Origin: DAMBHY01 sp032068765 | Lineage (GTDB): Bacteria; Bacteroidota; Bacteroidia; Bacteroidales; Dysgonomonadaceae | DNA length: 64,000 nt | Direction: 5' to 3' | Assembly: GCA_032068765.1 (NCBI GenBank) | Contig: DAMBHY010000004.1 | Coordinates: 133,955 to 197,954, forward strand | Shown here: positions 26,426-35,262 of the stretch, one piece after another | Layout of the letters: every line of letters starts with the position of its first letter | How positions within the stretch are numbered: the stretch's first letter is position 1 | Program-made: the position numbers and the translations under genes | Notes under the pieces: generated by a model | The model's input: the letters and a program-made list of their open reading frames with translations, nothing else | Told to the model about the DNA's origin: nothing | Database searches by the model: none

Positions 26426-27004
26426 ATGCTCAAGATTGGACTTACCGGAGGCATTGGAAGCGGGAAAAGCATTGTTTCAGAAATTTTTCGGATGCTTGAT
26501 ATTCCTGTTTATAATGCTGATGAACGCGCCAAATACCTCAACGACCATTCTGAACAAATTCGTAGCGCTCTAACAGAGAAATTTGGAAATGATATTTATA
26601 TCGGAAAAAAATTAAACCGATCTCACTTTTCACAGCTTATTTTCTCAAATCCTAAAAATGTAGCCATTGCCAACAAAATTATTCATCCAGAACTAATCAA
26701 AGATTTTGAAAAATGGCTGAAAACTCAAGATTCTAAAATTGCAGTTATGGAGGCCGCCATCTTACTGGAAGCCAATCTTGGTTCACATTTTGAGAAGATT
26801 GTAGTGGTGCAGTCTCCGAAAGATTTGAGAATAAAAAGAGCGTCACTAAGAGATAATGTCGATAATGCAAAGATTAAACAAAGAATTGTAAATCAATGGG
26901 ACGACGCTCAAAGGAATGCTTTTGCTGACTTTGTGATAGTTAATGATAATAGGAATTCTCTCATTCTACAAGTGTCGAAAATAGTAGAAGAGCTTAGAAG
27001 ATAA
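26426..27004 (+). CDS. coaE: Dephospho-CoA kinase
   Basis: Last step of CoA synthesis: phosphorylates the 3'-hydroxyl of dephospho-CoA. The 192-residue protein opens with the P-loop KIGLTGGIGSGKS (residues 3-15), followed by the DxxxA substrate motif YNADERAK near 31-38, HPELIKDFEKWL near 88-99, the VMEAAILLEA segment and RAS-LRDN lid. I choose the ATG at 26426, one base after the ybbR stop; an in-frame TTG at 26411 would add five residues before the family's normal N-terminus and lies inside ybbR. Confidence 0.94.
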   Translation: MLKIGLTGGIGSGKSIVSEIFRMLDIPVYNADERAKYLNDHSEQIRSALTEKFGNDIYIGKKLNRSHFSQLIFSNPKNVAIANKIIHPELIKDFEKWLKTQDSKIAVMEAAILLEANLGSHFEKIVVVQSPKDLRIKRASLRDNVDNAKIKQRIVNQWDDAQRNAFADFVIVNDNRNSLILQVSKIVEELRR

Positions 27005-27078
27005 AATATCGAATGAACAATACCAAATAATGCAGTGTTATAGATTTGATTGAAAAATTCAAATTTAATTATAAAATT

Positions 27079-27276
27079 ATGCAAGAAAAAATAGGTTTTA
27101 ATGCGGGAAAAGTTTGGACTATCCTTGACGAAAAAGGTAAACTGAATATGAAAGAGATCAAAAAATTCACCAAACTTACAGAAAAAGAGATTTATGCAGC
27201 ACTTGGCTGGTTAGCTCGAGAAAATAAGGTAAATATAGAAGAAATTGAAAAAGAAGTGTCTGTATCACTTATATAA
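27079..27276 (+). CDS. Small winged-helix protein (DUF2582 type)
   Basis: A 65-residue protein with the pattern of the DUF2582 winged helix-turn-helix family: IGFNAGKVWTILDEKGKLNMKEIKKFTKLTEKEIYAALGWLARENKVNIEE. The helices and the WLARENK wing start are recognisable. Members are single-domain and widespread in Bacteroidota; DNA binding is assumed from the fold, and targets are unknown. I choose the ATG at 27079, because the family starts at about this point; a TTG at 27046 would add 11 residues. It follows coaE by 74 bases and may be the last gene of that cluster. Confidence 0.8.
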   Translation: MQEKIGFNAGKVWTILDEKGKLNMKEIKKFTKLTEKEIYAALGWLARENKVNIEEIEKEVSVSLI

Positions 27277-27410
27277 TCCGGTAAAATTATTACGAAATAG
27301 ATAAGCTGCCTTCCATGACAGCTTTTTTTCTGTCTTTTTGTTTAGTAAAGTTTTTTATCACTATCTTTACGACCTTAATTTGAAAACACTATTTATATAA
27401 ATAAAGTCAG

Positions 27411-28622
27411 ATGAAAAAACAGATTTTAGCAATATGCCTATTTTCATTCTTTTTTATTCAAATAGGCTTATCTTGTACTACGGCGGTAGTTTCTGGGAGA
27501 TTCACTAAAAACGGCAAAAGCTTAATTTGGAAAGTCCGCGATACGGACAATCTCGAAAACAGCATGCGTTTCTTCAAAGATGGAAAATATACTTACCTCG
27601 GGTTGGTAGACTCGAAAGACACGGAAGGAAAAAGCGTGTGGGGCGGTTCCAACAGCGCTGGATTTGCAATTATGAACAGTGCCTCATTCAACGTCAACGA
27701 AAATGATACAACCAATTTCAAAGATCAGGAAGGGGCGTTTATGAAACTTGCACTTCAGACCTGTGCCAATCTTCAGGAATTTGAAACTTTGCTGAATAAC
27801 AGAGTAAAACCTATGGGCTTGGCAGCACATTTTGGCGTGATTGATGCAAACGGCGGCGCCGCTTTTTATGAAGTAAACAATTATACATGGACGAAGTTTG
27901 ACGCGAATTCCACTCCCGAAGGTTATGTAATTCGCACCAACTATTCTGAAACAGGTACGAAAAACGAAGGTTTGGGATTTATCAGAAGACAAACCGCTAC
28001 AAAGCTTTTTGGCGAGACAAAAATGAATACCCTTACGCCACAAATCGTGATGCAAAATTTTTCACGTTGTTTCTACCATCCGGTTTTTGATATAGACTAC
28101 AGGCAGAATTATGAAATAGGGAAATTCACCAGCGAGTTTATCTCTTCCGATGATTTGATTACGCGTCATGGAACTTCTTCAAACATCTTAATAGAAGGAG
28201 TAAAAAAAGGTGAACCGGGCGACTTAAATACCCTGTGGATTCAAGTGGGTTATCCCGAAACTTCTGTATCGCTACCTTTGTGGGTAAGAGGCGGCGAAAA
28301 TATTCCTTCGGTATTGAAATACGATACAGCTCTTAAAAACTCTCCGTTAAACAATCATGCGATGCAATGGAAAAAAGACGTTTTCCCGATTGGAAGATCC
28401 GACGGCTATCATTATATGAATATGGCAAAATTAGTAAATCCCCAAAAAACGGGATATCTTCAACGCATCGAAGAGTTTGAAAAAGGCATTTTCGAACTTA
28501 CAAACGATAAAGTAAATAAATGGAATAGTAAAACTTCAAAAGTTGAAATAGAAAACTATTACGAGTTACTCAACAAAAAAGTTACAGATTTCTATTCTAA
28601 CTCAATTTTCGAAAAAAAATAA
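27411..28622 (+). CDS. Exported Ntn-hydrolase, acyltransferase/choloylglycine-hydrolase-like (C45 type)
   Basis: A 403-residue exported protein. The signal peptide (residues 1-21) ends exactly before Cys22 in LSCTTAVVSGRFTKNGKSLIWKVRDTDN, and a Cys that becomes the free N-terminus is the nucleophile of Ntn-hydrolases of the penicillin-acyltransferase/choloylglycine type. Further family-like parts are WGGSNSAGFAIMNSASFN near 69-86, and NYTWTKFD and RTNYSE near 155-180. Substrates in the family are linear amides (bile salt conjugates, N-acyl amino acids, penicillins); none can be named here. An alternative reading of SC as a lipobox is less likely because the upstream residues (QIGLS) fit a lipobox poorly. 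A strong terminator follows. Confidence 0.8.
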   Translation: MKKQILAICLFSFFFIQIGLSCTTAVVSGRFTKNGKSLIWKVRDTDNLENSMRFFKDGKYTYLGLVDSKDTEGKSVWGGSNSAGFAIMNSASFNVNENDTTNFKDQEGAFMKLALQTCANLQEFETLLNNRVKPMGLAAHFGVIDANGGAAFYEVNNYTWTKFDANSTPEGYVIRTNYSETGTKNEGLGFIRRQTATKLFGETKMNTLTPQIVMQNFSRCFYHPVFDIDYRQNYEIGKFTSEFISSDDLITRHGTSSNILIEGVKKGEPGDLNTLWIQVGYPETSVSLPLWVRGGENIPSVLKYDTALKNSPLNNHAMQWKKDVFPIGRSDGYHYMNMAKLVNPQKTGYLQRIEEFEKGIFELTNDKVNKWNSKTSKVEIENYYELLNKKVTDFYSNSIFEKK

Positions 28623-28644
28623 ACTACAACCTAAAAATTTCAAT

Positions 28645-28681
28645 ATCGGATATTACCTAAACACAAAAGGTTATATCCGAT
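28645..28681 (+). terminator. Terminator after the Ntn-hydrolase gene
   Basis: ATCGGATATTACCT (28645-28658) pairs with AGGTTATATCCGAT (28668-28681) with a single T-T mismatch and a nine-base loop, followed by a T-run to 28686. Confidence 0.88.
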
Positions 28682-28695
28682 TTTTTATTACACTA

Positions 28696-31521
28696 ATGGA
28701 CACCAAACAACTTCACAAACATTTAATAAAACTTTTCACGAAAGAACAAGTTTTCACCGACGAGTTAAATTTACTAACAAAAGGTACGGACGCAAGTTTA
28801 TACCGACTTGTGCCGAAGGCAATTGTAAAAGTCAATTCAGAAGATGATGTACGTCGGCTTATTCAATTTTGTAAAAAAGATAATATCCCTCTTACTTTCA
28901 AAGCAGGAGGCACTAGCCTTAGCGGACAAACGATTTCTGACTCGATAATGATGGAGATTGGTACGGGTTTTGAGTTTTCTACAATCGAAAATGATGGTGA
29001 AATTGCAACTTTCGGCTGCGGAATGACGGGAACCGCGGCAAACCGCATACTACAACGCTATGGAAGGAAGTTGGGACCGAAACCCGCGTCTATCAATTCG
29101 GCAAAGATTGGCGGGATATTAGCAAATAACGCCAGCGGCTCGAGTTATGGTATTCGTTACAACAGCTATAACACGGTAAAATCCATGCGCATCATTTTCG
29201 CTGATGGAGCAGTTCTTGACACCGGCGACACACAAAGTAGAGAGGATTTTAAAAATAAATATCCCGAATTAATAGAAAAGATTAATAACCTGCATAGGCG
29301 TGCAATTTCTGATGACAAGATTCGGGAAAAAATAACTGAAAAATTCCAACTGAAAAACACATGCGGATACGGCGTGAATTCATTGATTGACTTTGAAGAC
29401 CCGATTGATATTATCCAGCATCTGCTCATCGGTTCTGAAGGAACGTTGGGATTTATATCGCAGGCAACCTTCCATACTGTGCACGATGCACCACTCAAAG
29501 CCACCGCGATGTTATACTTCGAGAACCTGCGCGACGTATGCGAAACCATTCTTCCACTCAGAACATGCTCCGTAAGTGCAGCAGAGTTAATGGACAGAAA
29601 TGCGCTTCGCGCGGTGGAAAACCAAGACGAAATGCCAGAAGAACTAAGAACACTTCCCGAAAATGCAGCGGCCCTTCTCATCGATACGTCTGCAGATGAT
29701 TTGGAAACTTTACAAAGACAAATCATAGATATAGAAAAAAAACTGTCGTCCATCCCCACCCTTTTTCCTATCAGATTCACAACTGATAAAGTAAAATACA
29801 ATCTTTATTGGAATGTACGTAATGGACTTTTTACTTCCGCAGCAGCCTCCCGTCCTGCCAACACGGCTTGCATCATCGAAGACATCGCTTTTCATGCAGA
29901 TGTTTTGGGAGATGCATTAACTGAAATCCGTCAATTGTTAGTTGAAACAGGATATTCTGACGCAGTCATGTGGGGACACTTGCTGGACGGAAATGTCCAC
30001 TTTACCGTTTTCCCCAATATAAATAATGAAGATAGCGTGCAAAATTATGCGGATTTCATGCACAAACTTAGCGAAGTGGTTGTTACGCAATACAACGGAA
30101 GTCTGAAAGCCGAACACGGAACAGGACGAAACATGGCTCCTTTTGTCGAGAAAGAATGGGGAAGCGATATTTATGCATTGATGAAAGAAATTAAAGTGGC
30201 TTTCGATCCTAATAATATCCTTAATCCGGGCGTGATTATTAATGACGACAAAAATGTCTTTATTAAGAACTTAAAAAATATCCCTGCAGTCAATCCTTTA
30301 ATCGACAAATGTATCGAATGCGGCTTTTGTGAAGTAAATTGTCCTTCAAAAAATCTGACACTCACACCCCGTCAACGAATCGTGGCCTATCGTCATCTGA
30401 TGGGCGGAGAATTGGCAAAATCTAAGAAGAAAATGAATGAGTGGTTGGATAAAACCGCTTATGCGATGGATGAAACTTGTGCAACAGACGGACTTTGTTC
30501 TTTGGCTTGTCCTGTGGGAATCAACACCGGAACGCTTGTAAAAGAACTGCGGTGGAATCACAACGGAAGGTTTGCCAACAGCATCGCATCCTCAATTGCA
30601 AACCACATGGACACAACAACTTCAATATTGCGTTCAGTACTCAATATTCCACATGTCGTAGGCAAAGGTATCAGTTATGACGCATTGGAAAAAATAACCC
30701 AAGGCATTTACAAAATCGGCGAAGGACTTTTCCCTTTATGGACAAGATATACTCCTTCGGCAAGTAAAAAGTTGGCTGTTAAGGAACTTCCCTTCAATGC
30801 CGAAGGTCCAACTGTGGTTTATTTTCCATCATGCATTACACGTTCGATGGGCGGGCCGTCTTATGGATACAACGAAACGGAAGATGTTCCGCAAAAGATG
30901 TTATCGTTGTTGCGAAAAGCAAATTTCAATGTGATATTCCCCGAAAATCTGGATAAACTCTGTTGTGGAATGGCGTTCAGCAGTAAAGGTTTCCGCAAGC
31001 AGGCAGCTCAAAAAGAAAATGAGATGAATGAAGCATTGCTCAGAGCCAGTGACAACGGAAAACTTCCGATTGTCTGCGATATGAGCCCATGCCTTCTTCA
31101 CATGCGTGAAACACTGGACAAACGCCTCAAACTTTACGATCAAGTAGAATTTATGCATGACTTTATGCTAGACAAACTTAAGTTTGAAAAGCAACTTATC
31201 ACCGTTGCCATTCACGTGACTTGCAGTTCTACAAAGATGAATTTGGAAGAAAAGTTTATGAAAGTAACTTCGATGTGCGCTGAAAAAGTAGTCCTTCCCG
31301 AAAACGTGACTTGTTGCGGATGGGCAGGTGACAGAGGTTTTTTCTATCCTGAACTGAATAATTCTGCATTGGCTCCATTGAAAGACGGTTTGAAAGGTGC
31401 AACGGAAGGATATTCCAACAGCCGGACTTGCGAAATCGGACTTTCTCTCAACAGCGGTTTGGCTTATAAATCTTTGGTTTATTTGGTTGACCGGTGTACA
31501 AAACCGATTGAAAAAAATTAA
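28696..31521 (+). CDS. FAD-binding and (4Fe-4S)-binding oxidoreductase (D-2-hydroxyacid/D-lactate dehydrogenase type)
   Basis: A 941-residue fusion protein. The N-terminal half is a GlcD-type FAD module: FKAGGTSLSGQTI near 74-86, RKLGPKPASINSAKIGGILANNASGSSYG near 118-146, GSEGTLGFISQATF near 250-263, and the C-terminal FAD-oxidase part with HLLDGNVHFTVFP and SLKAEHGTGRNMAPFVEKEWG. The second half has two ferredoxin-type clusters, CIECGFCEVNC from about residue 539 and ETCATDGLCSLACP around 595, then two CCG domains (CCGMAF, CCGWAGDRGF). This is the layout of bacterial D-lactate or D-2-hydroxyglutarate dehydrogenases linked to quinone. The exact 2-hydroxyacid is uncertain. Confidence 0.87.
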   Translation: MDTKQLHKHLIKLFTKEQVFTDELNLLTKGTDASLYRLVPKAIVKVNSEDDVRRLIQFCKKDNIPLTFKAGGTSLSGQTISDSIMMEIGTGFEFSTIENDGEIATFGCGMTGTAANRILQRYGRKLGPKPASINSAKIGGILANNASGSSYGIRYNSYNTVKSMRIIFADGAVLDTGDTQSREDFKNKYPELIEKINNLHRRAISDDKIREKITEKFQLKNTCGYGVNSLIDFEDPIDIIQHLLIGSEGTLGFISQATFHTVHDAPLKATAMLYFENLRDVCETILPLRTCSVSAAELMDRNALRAVENQDEMPEELRTLPENAAALLIDTSADDLETLQRQIIDIEKKLSSIPTLFPIRFTTDKVKYNLYWNVRNGLFTSAAASRPANTACIIEDIAFHADVLGDALTEIRQLLVETGYSDAVMWGHLLDGNVHFTVFPNINNEDSVQNYADFMHKLSEVVVTQYNGSLKAEHGTGRNMAPFVEKEWGSDIYALMKEIKVAFDPNNILNPGVIINDDKNVFIKNLKNIPAVNPLIDKCIECGFCEVNCPSKNLTLTPRQRIVAYRHLMGGELAKSKKKMNEWLDKTAYAMDETCATDGLCSLACPVGINTGTLVKELRWNHNGRFANSIASSIANHMDTTTSILRSVLNIPHVVGKGISYDALEKITQGIYKIGEGLFPLWTRYTPSASKKLAVKELPFNAEGPTVVYFPSCITRSMGGPSYGYNETEDVPQKMLSLLRKANFNVIFPENLDKLCCGMAFSSKGFRKQAAQKENEMNEALLRASDNGKLPIVCDMSPCLLHMRETLDKRLKLYDQVEFMHDFMLDKLKFEKQLITVAIHVTCSSTKMNLEEKFMKVTSMCAEKVVLPENVTCCGWAGDRGFFYPELNNSALAPLKDGLKGATEGYSNSRTCEIGLSLNSGLAYKSLVYLVDRCTKPIEKN

Positions 31522-31533
31522 AACAATTCTTTG

Positions 31534-31541
31534 TATCTTTG
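31534..31541 (+). promoter_or_regulatory. Candidate -7 box of argS
   Basis: TATCTTTG, 20 bases before the argS ATG. A TTG at 31508-31510 is 23 bases upstream, longer than usual spacing. Confidence 0.5.
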
Positions 31542-31561
31542 CAACTTAAGAAAATACAACT

Positions 31562-33355
31562 ATGGATATCGAAAAAAAATTACAGGAATTTGTCATTGCC
31601 GCTGTAAAGGCTCTATATAACGAAGACGTGACCGAAAACCAAATCACGCTCCAAATCACAAAAAAAGAATTTAAAGGACATTACACGCTCGTAACTTTTC
31701 CTTTGCTTAAAATATCAAAAAAGAATCCCGAACAAACTGCCAACGAAATCGGTGAATATCTTCAACAGCAATCGCCGCTTATATCGGAATACAATGTGAT
31801 AAAGGGATTTCTCAACCTCAGCATTGCTGCGCAATATTGGTTGGAATTGATGCAAAACATCGACGCACAACCCGAATACGGTTTTACGCCGATTGCGGAT
31901 GACGCGCCGCTTTTCATGGTGGAATATTCATCTCCCAACACCAACAAACCGTTGCATCTAGGACACGTTCGGAACAATCTGCTCGGGCATTCGCTGTGTG
32001 AAGTACTGAAAGCCAACGGAAAACGTGTGGTAAAAACCAATATTGTCAACGACCGCGGCATTCATATCTGCAAATCCATGCTTGCGTGGCAAAAATGGGG
32101 TGCAGGCGAAACACCCGAAAGTTCGGGAAAGAAAGGCGACCACCTGATTGGCGACTATTACGTGCTTTTCGACAAAAAATTTAAAGCTGAAGTTGCAGAA
32201 TTAATGGCAACTGGATTGACAAAAGAGCAAGCCGAAGAACAGTCCAAACTGATGCAACAGGCGCGCGAAATGCTTCGCAAATGGGAAGCGAACGACGCCG
32301 AAACTGTTAATCTGTGGAAAATGATGAACGGCTGGGTGTATACCGGGTTTGACGAAACATACAAGAAGCTCGGCGTGGAATTCGATAAAATATACTACGA
32401 ATCACAAACATACCTTGCAGGTAAAAACGAAGTGCTTCGCGGATTAGACGAAGGCATTTTCTATCGCCGCGAAGATGGATCTGTATGGGCGGATCTCACC
32501 AAAGAGGGTTTAGACGAAAAGATTCTTCTCCGTTCGGACGGAACTTCAGTATACATGACGCAGGATATCGGCACTGCCAAACTGCGTTTTGACGACTACC
32601 CAATCGACACAATGATTTACGTAGTGGGCAACGAACAAAACTACCATTTTCAGGTGCTTTCCATCCTGTTGGACAAGCTCGGATTCGAGTTTGGCAAAGG
32701 CTTGGTTCACTTCTCTTACGGAATGGTGGAACTTCCCGAAGGCAAAATGAAATCACGCGAAGGAACGGTGGTTGACGCCGACGATTTGATCGAAGAGATG
32801 GTCAATTCTGCCAAGGAAACGTCTCAGGAACTGGGTAAACTCGACGGAATATCCAAACAGGAAGCCGACAATATCGCACGTATGGTGGGATTGGGCGCTT
32901 TGAAATATTTCATTTTGAAAGTTGACCCGAAAAAGAATATGACTTTCAATCCGAAAGAATCCATCGATTTCAACGGAAACACCGGTCCATTCATTCAATA
33001 TACACACGCTCGCATTCAATCAATCCTTCGCAAAGCGGCAGAACAAGGCATCGTCATTTCTGACAAGTTGGATACAAACATCTCTCTTTCTGAAAAAGAA
33101 GAAGGATTGATTCAGATGATTTTCGATTTCAAATCCGTTGTGCAACAAGCAGGCCGCGAATACAACGTGTCGCTGATTGGAAATTATGTGTATGATTTGG
33201 TGAAAGAATATAATCAGTTCTATCACGATTTCTCTATTCTGAAAGAAGAAAACGAGGCATTGCGTAATTTTCGTCTTGTGCTTTCGCGCAACGTAGCTCG
33301 CACCATAAAGAAAAGCGTGTCGTTATTTGGAATTGAAGTTCCCGATAGAATGTAA
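31562..33355 (+). CDS. argS: Arginyl-tRNA synthetase
   Basis: Charges tRNA-Arg. The 597-residue class I enzyme has the N-terminal Add-1 domain that binds the tRNA elbow (about 1-105), the HIGH equivalent in SSPNTNKPLHLGHVRNN (HLGH at 132-135), the long Rossmann domain with the arginine site, the KMSKS-like GKMKSREGTVVDADDL near 396-411, and the all-helical anticodon-binding domain ending SLFGIEVPDRM, the conserved C-terminus of ArgRS. All parts are present. Base composition here is visibly more GC-rich than the neighbours, as often in highly conserved genes. Confidence 0.96.
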   Translation: MDIEKKLQEFVIAAVKALYNEDVTENQITLQITKKEFKGHYTLVTFPLLKISKKNPEQTANEIGEYLQQQSPLISEYNVIKGFLNLSIAAQYWLELMQNIDAQPEYGFTPIADDAPLFMVEYSSPNTNKPLHLGHVRNNLLGHSLCEVLKANGKRVVKTNIVNDRGIHICKSMLAWQKWGAGETPESSGKKGDHLIGDYYVLFDKKFKAEVAELMATGLTKEQAEEQSKLMQQAREMLRKWEANDAETVNLWKMMNGWVYTGFDETYKKLGVEFDKIYYESQTYLAGKNEVLRGLDEGIFYRREDGSVWADLTKEGLDEKILLRSDGTSVYMTQDIGTAKLRFDDYPIDTMIYVVGNEQNYHFQVLSILLDKLGFEFGKGLVHFSYGMVELPEGKMKSREGTVVDADDLIEEMVNSAKETSQELGKLDGISKQEADNIARMVGLGALKYFILKVDPKKNMTFNPKESIDFNGNTGPFIQYTHARIQSILRKAAEQGIVISDKLDTNISLSEKEEGLIQMIFDFKSVVQQAGREYNVSLIGNYVYDLVKEYNQFYHDFSILKEENEALRNFRLVLSRNVARTIKKSVSLFGIEVPDRM

Positions 33356-33387
33356 AACGATTTAGAATTTTACGAATTGGAATATAG

Positions 33388-33412
33388 CCGCAGGGATTTA
33401 TAATCTTTGCGG
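33388..33412 (+). terminator. Terminator of argS
   Basis: CCGCAGGGATT (33388-33398) pairs with AATCTTTGCGG (33402-33412) using two G-T pairs, followed by TTTTCATTT. Confidence 0.65.
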
Positions 33413-33534
33413 TTTTCATTTCCAAATAAGACATAAGGAATAAACTCCCATAATAGTTTTCTAATAGTAAACGGTTAAAAAAAGTCGACTTATTCACTCA
33501 TTTCAATGTAATTCTCGTTTACAATTAAATGAGT

Positions 33535-33542
33535 TATTTTTG
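33535..33542 (+). promoter_or_regulatory. Candidate -7 box of tcdA
   Basis: TATTTTTG, 15 bases before the tcdA ATG; no clear TTG box. Confidence 0.45.
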
Positions 33543-33557
33543 TAAAAAAGAAAATAT

Positions 33558-34319
33558 ATGGAATACAGTTTTACAGAATTATTCACGCGTGCGCAGTTGG
33601 TGATTGGTCCTGACGCTATGGAATCTTTGAAATCAAAGAAAGTTATTATATTTGGAGTGGGGGGTGTTGGAAGCTGGTGCGCTGAAGGGCTGATACGTAG
33701 TGGAATAATGCACCTTACGATGGTAGATCCCGACGATGTAGCACCTACAAACAGTAATAGACAACTACCTGCAACTACCAAAACAATGGGGAAATTGAAA
33801 GTGGATGTTCTAAAAAATAGATTGTTGGAAATAAACCCTTATGCCGAAATTACTATCATCCCGGACATTTATCGTGAAGAAAACTCCTCTTCATTTCATT
33901 TGGAAGAATATGACTACATCATAGATGCAATTGACACTTTGCAACATAAAGCACATTTATTGGTGGAAGCATCCAAAACAAATGCAACAATATTCTCTTC
34001 AATGGGAGCGGGATTGAAAATGGACCCTCTAAAGATACGAGTTACTGAATTTTGGAAAGTAAAAGGGTGTCGTCTCGGAGCAGCTCTACGTCAGCGTATT
34101 CGCAAAGGAGAAAAACCGCACAAAAAAATTATTTGCGTTTATAGCGAAGAAATCACTGAGAACAAAGGCAAAAAAAATTCTCTTGAAAATGTGGATGAAA
34201 ATTCGCGATTCCACAAACCAACAGTAAATGGTACACTTGTGCATATTACTGCTGTCTTTGGATTTATATTGAGTGGATTGGTGGTGCAGGATGTTTTCAA
34301 TTCAGTTAACAGCCAATAA
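33558..34319 (+). CDS. tcdA: tRNA threonylcarbamoyladenosine dehydratase (cyclisation) TcdA/CsdL
   Basis: An E1-like ThiF/MoeB-fold enzyme that uses ATP to cyclise t6A37 of ANN-decoding tRNAs to ct6A. The 253-residue protein shows the nucleotide loop IIFGVGGVGSWCAEGLIRSG (residues 30-49), the DPDDVAPTNSNRQL segment near 56-69 with the Arg finger, the DAIDTLQHKAHL block near 130-141 and SSMGAGLKMDP near 154-164. Length matches the TcdA (YgdL/CsdL) subgroup rather than ThiF or MoeB, and the usual E1 zinc-binding Cys pairs are absent, as in TcdA. Confidence 0.9.
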   Translation: MEYSFTELFTRAQLVIGPDAMESLKSKKVIIFGVGGVGSWCAEGLIRSGIMHLTMVDPDDVAPTNSNRQLPATTKTMGKLKVDVLKNRLLEINPYAEITIIPDIYREENSSSFHLEEYDYIIDAIDTLQHKAHLLVEASKTNATIFSSMGAGLKMDPLKIRVTEFWKVKGCRLGAALRQRIRKGEKPHKKIICVYSEEITENKGKKNSLENVDENSRFHKPTVNGTLVHITAVFGFILSGLVVQDVFNSVNSQ

Positions 34320-34325
34320 TAAAAA

Positions 34326-34353
34326 AGCACTCATTTTAATAAAAAAGAGTGCT
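34326..34353. terminator. Bidirectional terminator between tcdA and the YitT gene
   Basis: AGCACTC (34326-34332) pairs with GAGTGCT (34347-34353); the inner TTTT/AAAA can extend the stem. It lies between two convergent genes. Confidence 0.7.
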
Positions 34354-34378
34354 CCTAATTATTATAGAAAAAACTATT

Positions 34379-35251
34379 TTACTTCATCTGGTCAAATCCT
34401 TGTCCGTAAACCCCGACAACATTGCTTTGTGAGATAAATGCATTGTGGTCAATTTTCTTTATCATTCTAAAGATTGTTGCAGCTTCCGTTTTTCTAGCAA
34501 GTACGATAATCATTTTCTGAGTTTTTTTTGAATACCATCCTGTTCCTTCAAATATGGTACAACCTCTTCTGAGTTCCGTATTGATTTTGGTAGCTATTTC
34601 ATCATATTTTGAAGTAAATATAAAAAACTGTACCGATTGTTTCGCACCGCTTATCACCATATCTACCGAATAATACAAAACGCCGGTGATGACAAGACCA
34701 TAAATAATTTTTTCTACGCTATGAAACAAAAACCAAGAACTCAAAATGATGATGATATCCACCACCATCAAACCTTGTCCCATGCTCACGTAGCGATATT
34801 TGGTGATAATTGAACCGATAATATCCGTTCCCCCTGTAGTAGTATTTCGGGAATAAACCAATCCCAAACCAGTTCCACAACAAGCTGCTCCTACTACACT
34901 CGCAAGCAATGGGTCTACAGTTGGCAAAAGATTCGGCATATATTTCTCTGCAATTCCTATAAAGAAAGTAAGCCCGAAAGCCCCGAAAACCGTATTCAGA
35001 ACAAAAGTTTTTCCCAGAATAAACCATGCGAAAACAATCAACACCAAGTTGACAACGAAAATGGTTATCCAAACGGGAATTCCGGTAGAATAATTGACAA
35101 GAAGAGAAATACCCGCCAAACCACCGCTGACAATCTTATTCGGGATCAAAAATCCCGTGAGGCCAATGGAGTATATGATTAATCCAAGAACGATTACGAA
35201 ATAATCGCCCCATTCAAATTTTACGAGATGTTTTCTTGAAAGTATATCCAT
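34379..35251 (-). CDS. YitT family membrane protein (DUF161 + DUF2179)
   Basis: A 290-residue membrane protein. The N-terminal 200 residues contain five to six hydrophobic segments with the YitT signatures IGLTGFLIPNKIVSGGLAGISLLV (residues 28-51), CGTGLGLVYSRNTTTGGTDIIGSII (125-149), and the second GG-rich loop. The C-terminal DUF2179 domain (about 205-285) ends with the conserved DHNAFISQSNVVGVYGQGF. Many Bacteroidota and Firmicutes carry several paralogues; no biochemical role is established. It lies downstream of leuS with an 11-base gap, so the two are probably cotranscribed. Confidence 0.88.
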   Translation of the reverse strand: MDILSRKHLVKFEWGDYFVIVLGLIIYSIGLTGFLIPNKIVSGGLAGISLLVNYSTGIPVWITIFVVNLVLIVFAWFILGKTFVLNTVFGAFGLTFFIGIAEKYMPNLLPTVDPLLASVVGAACCGTGLGLVYSRNTTTGGTDIIGSIITKYRYVSMGQGLMVVDIIIILSSWFLFHSVEKIIYGLVITGVLYYSVDMVISGAKQSVQFFIFTSKYDEIATKINTELRRGCTIFEGTGWYSKKTQKMIIVLARKTEAATIFRMIKKIDHNAFISQSNVVGVYGQGFDQMK

Positions 35252-35262
35252 ATTTTGAAGTT